This document shows, piece by piece, positions 63,318-64,000 of a stretch of 64,000 bases of DNA. The notes under the pieces are model-generated. The model ran no database searches and was not told the origin of the DNA. It saw only the letters and a program-made list of their open reading frames with translations. The position numbers were made by a program, and so were the translations under genes. Source of the DNA: Sphingomonas sp. CCH10-B3 (GTDB taxonomy: Bacteria; Pseudomonadota; Alphaproteobacteria; Sphingomonadales; Sphingomonadaceae); assembly GCF_001556185.1 (NCBI RefSeq), contig NZ_LSIJ01000003.1, positions 58,760 to 122,759 of the forward strand, read 5' to 3'. Position 1 is the first letter of the stretch, and the number at the start of each line of letters is the position of its first letter.

Positions 63318-63767
63318 ATGCGCGGCAGAGTCTTGGGCTACAATATGGCGACCGGCGAAGGCGATATCGCCGGCGACGACCAGCAACGCTATGGTTTCGG
63401 TCGTGCCGACTGGCGCGACGATCTTCGCCCCGCACCGGGGCAAGCGGTCGATTTCCAGATCGAAGGCGACCGCGCCACGTCCATCTATCGGGTAGCAGGG
63501 GGAACTGCCATGTCGGGTGACAAGAACAAGATCGTGGCCGCATTGCTCGCCTTTTTCCTGGGCGGGCTCGGCATCCACAAATTCTACCTCGGCAAGAACA
63601 CCGCCGGCATCATCATGCTGTGCAGCACGCTGTTCGGCATCATCCTGCTGTTCATCCCGACGATCATCGTCAGCGTGATCGCGTTCATCGAGTTCATCAT
63701 CTATCTGGTGACGCCTGACGACGAATTCGAGCGGCGCTATGTTCAGGGCGACCGTGCCTGGTTCTGA
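63318..63767 (+). CDS. Cold-shock-like N-domain plus TM2 membrane protein
   Basis: 149 residues. Residues 1-62 form a small beta-rich part (RGRVLGYNMATGEGDIAGDDQQRYGF) that resembles cold-shock/OB-fold domains. Residues about 68-135 are a TM2 domain: KIVAALLAFFLGGLGIHKFYLGKNTAGIIMLCSTL plus a second helix. Both an outer ATG and an internal one at 63510 have good Shine-Dalgarno sites (GGGGGA), so two products may be made. TM2 proteins have unknown roles in bacteria. Confidence 0.75.
   Translation: MRGRVLGYNMATGEGDIAGDDQQRYGFGRADWRDDLRPAPGQAVDFQIEGDRATSIYRVAGGTAMSGDKNKIVAALLAFFLGGLGIHKFYLGKNTAGIIMLCSTLFGIILLFIPTIIVSVIAFIEFIIYLVTPDDEFERRYVQGDRAWF
63497..63503 (+). promoter_or_regulatory. Internal ribosome binding site within the TM2 gene
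   Basis: AGGGGGA six bases before an in-frame ATG at 63510 that would start exactly at the TM2 domain. Confidence 0.45.
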
Positions 63768-63788
63768 TTGGAAGGAAGCATAAGATCG

Positions 63789-63950
63789 ATGGACGACCAT
63801 AAGGTAGCGGTGGCTAACGACGAGCTTGCCATCTGGCACCGCGATGGTGCAGTCGTCCTCGATCGCTTCTTCGATGCCGATACCATTGCCGCCGTGCGCG
63901 CCGATTGCGACGCGCTGTTCGCCGGACGCGGGCAGCGCGGCGACGGTTAG
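63789..63950 (+). pseudogene. Truncated phytanoyl-CoA dioxygenase N-terminus
   Basis: 53 codons. The peptide AIWHRDGAVVLDRFFDADTIAAVRAD resembles the beginning of phytanoyl-CoA dioxygenase (PhyH) proteins, which usually have 250-300 residues. After DALFAGRGQRGDG a TAG ends the frame, so the iron-binding and 2-oxoglutarate-binding parts are absent. It starts 21 bases after the TM2 gene. The loss may result from an insertion or deletion; the sequence beyond is outside the window. Confidence 0.55.
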
Positions 63951-64000
63951 CGTCCGCGCTCGTGGTGTAATTTCTGGTGTAGATTGAGATGATCGCATGG

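Noticed and set aside
1-64000. CRISPR arrays, transposases, tRNA or rRNA genes
   Set aside because: No regular repeat-spacer pattern, no transposase motif and no cloverleaf or rRNA sequence was seen while reading.

Overview
The window reads as chromosomal DNA of a sphingomonad (Alphaproteobacteria, Sphingomonas-like). The basis is high GC content, densely packed genes, the linkage dnaA-rpsT-mutM-ubiE-ubiB-coaC/coaB-dut, the divergent secB / Tim44-like pair, and a sphingan-like exopolysaccharide locus ending in rmlACBD. There is no rRNA or tRNA gene in the window, so the genus is an inference.

Positions 1-23500 are mostly core genes. They comprise the end of yidD with yidC and the GTPase engB; a periplasmic cyclophilin, a GST-like protein, a cupin and dapE; a membrane GGDEF-EAL protein; a Tim44-like/mltA/smr group read leftward, divergent from secB; murJ-trpS; a DUF4136-type lipoprotein; dnaA-rpsT with a 439-bp control region; mutM; and ubiE-ubiB-membrane protein-coaC-coaB-dut-moeB-DsrE. 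CoaB and CoaC, usually one bifunctional protein, are two translationally coupled genes here.

Positions 23500-58000 hold a large surface-polysaccharide region. The left part supplies precursors and accessory genes: an NTP_transf_5 protein, an RmlB-like protein without its active-site segment, galU, wecB-wecC, a UDP-uronate epimerase, an M48 protease, a metallophosphatase and a small secreted protein. The middle part is export machinery: an OafA-type acyltransferase, an unknown 390-aa protein, a fused Wzz/tyrosine kinase, a Wza-like exporter and an O-antigen-ligase-family protein. Next is a Tat-like beta-helix protein. A ten-gene, tightly coupled leftward operon (42060-51156) follows: a priming sugar-phosphate transferase, three FdtC/FdtA/FdtB-type genes for a dTDP-3-acetamido-3,6-dideoxyhexose, a Wzy-like polymerase, a WecG/GumM-family (GT26) enzyme, a GT2, a methyltransferase, a possible glycosyltransferase and a Wzx-like membrane protein. 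rmlACBD, a second OafA-type acyltransferase and an SGNH hydrolase close the region. Together the genes suggest a Wzx/Wzy-type polymer with rhamnose, a 3-acetamido-6-deoxyhexose and uronic or mannosaminuronic acid, decorated by acyl and perhaps methyl groups. The number of transferases fits a repeat unit of about four sugars.

Positions 58000-64000 return to housekeeping: a 39-codon DUF2474-type gene with cydBA (CIO-type bd oxidase), an FKBP isomerase, rpsU, cysS and a cold-shock-like/TM2 membrane protein. The window ends in a truncated phytanoyl-CoA dioxygenase fragment next to a short direct repeat, possibly the edge of an insertion. No CRISPR array, insertion sequence or transposase was seen.
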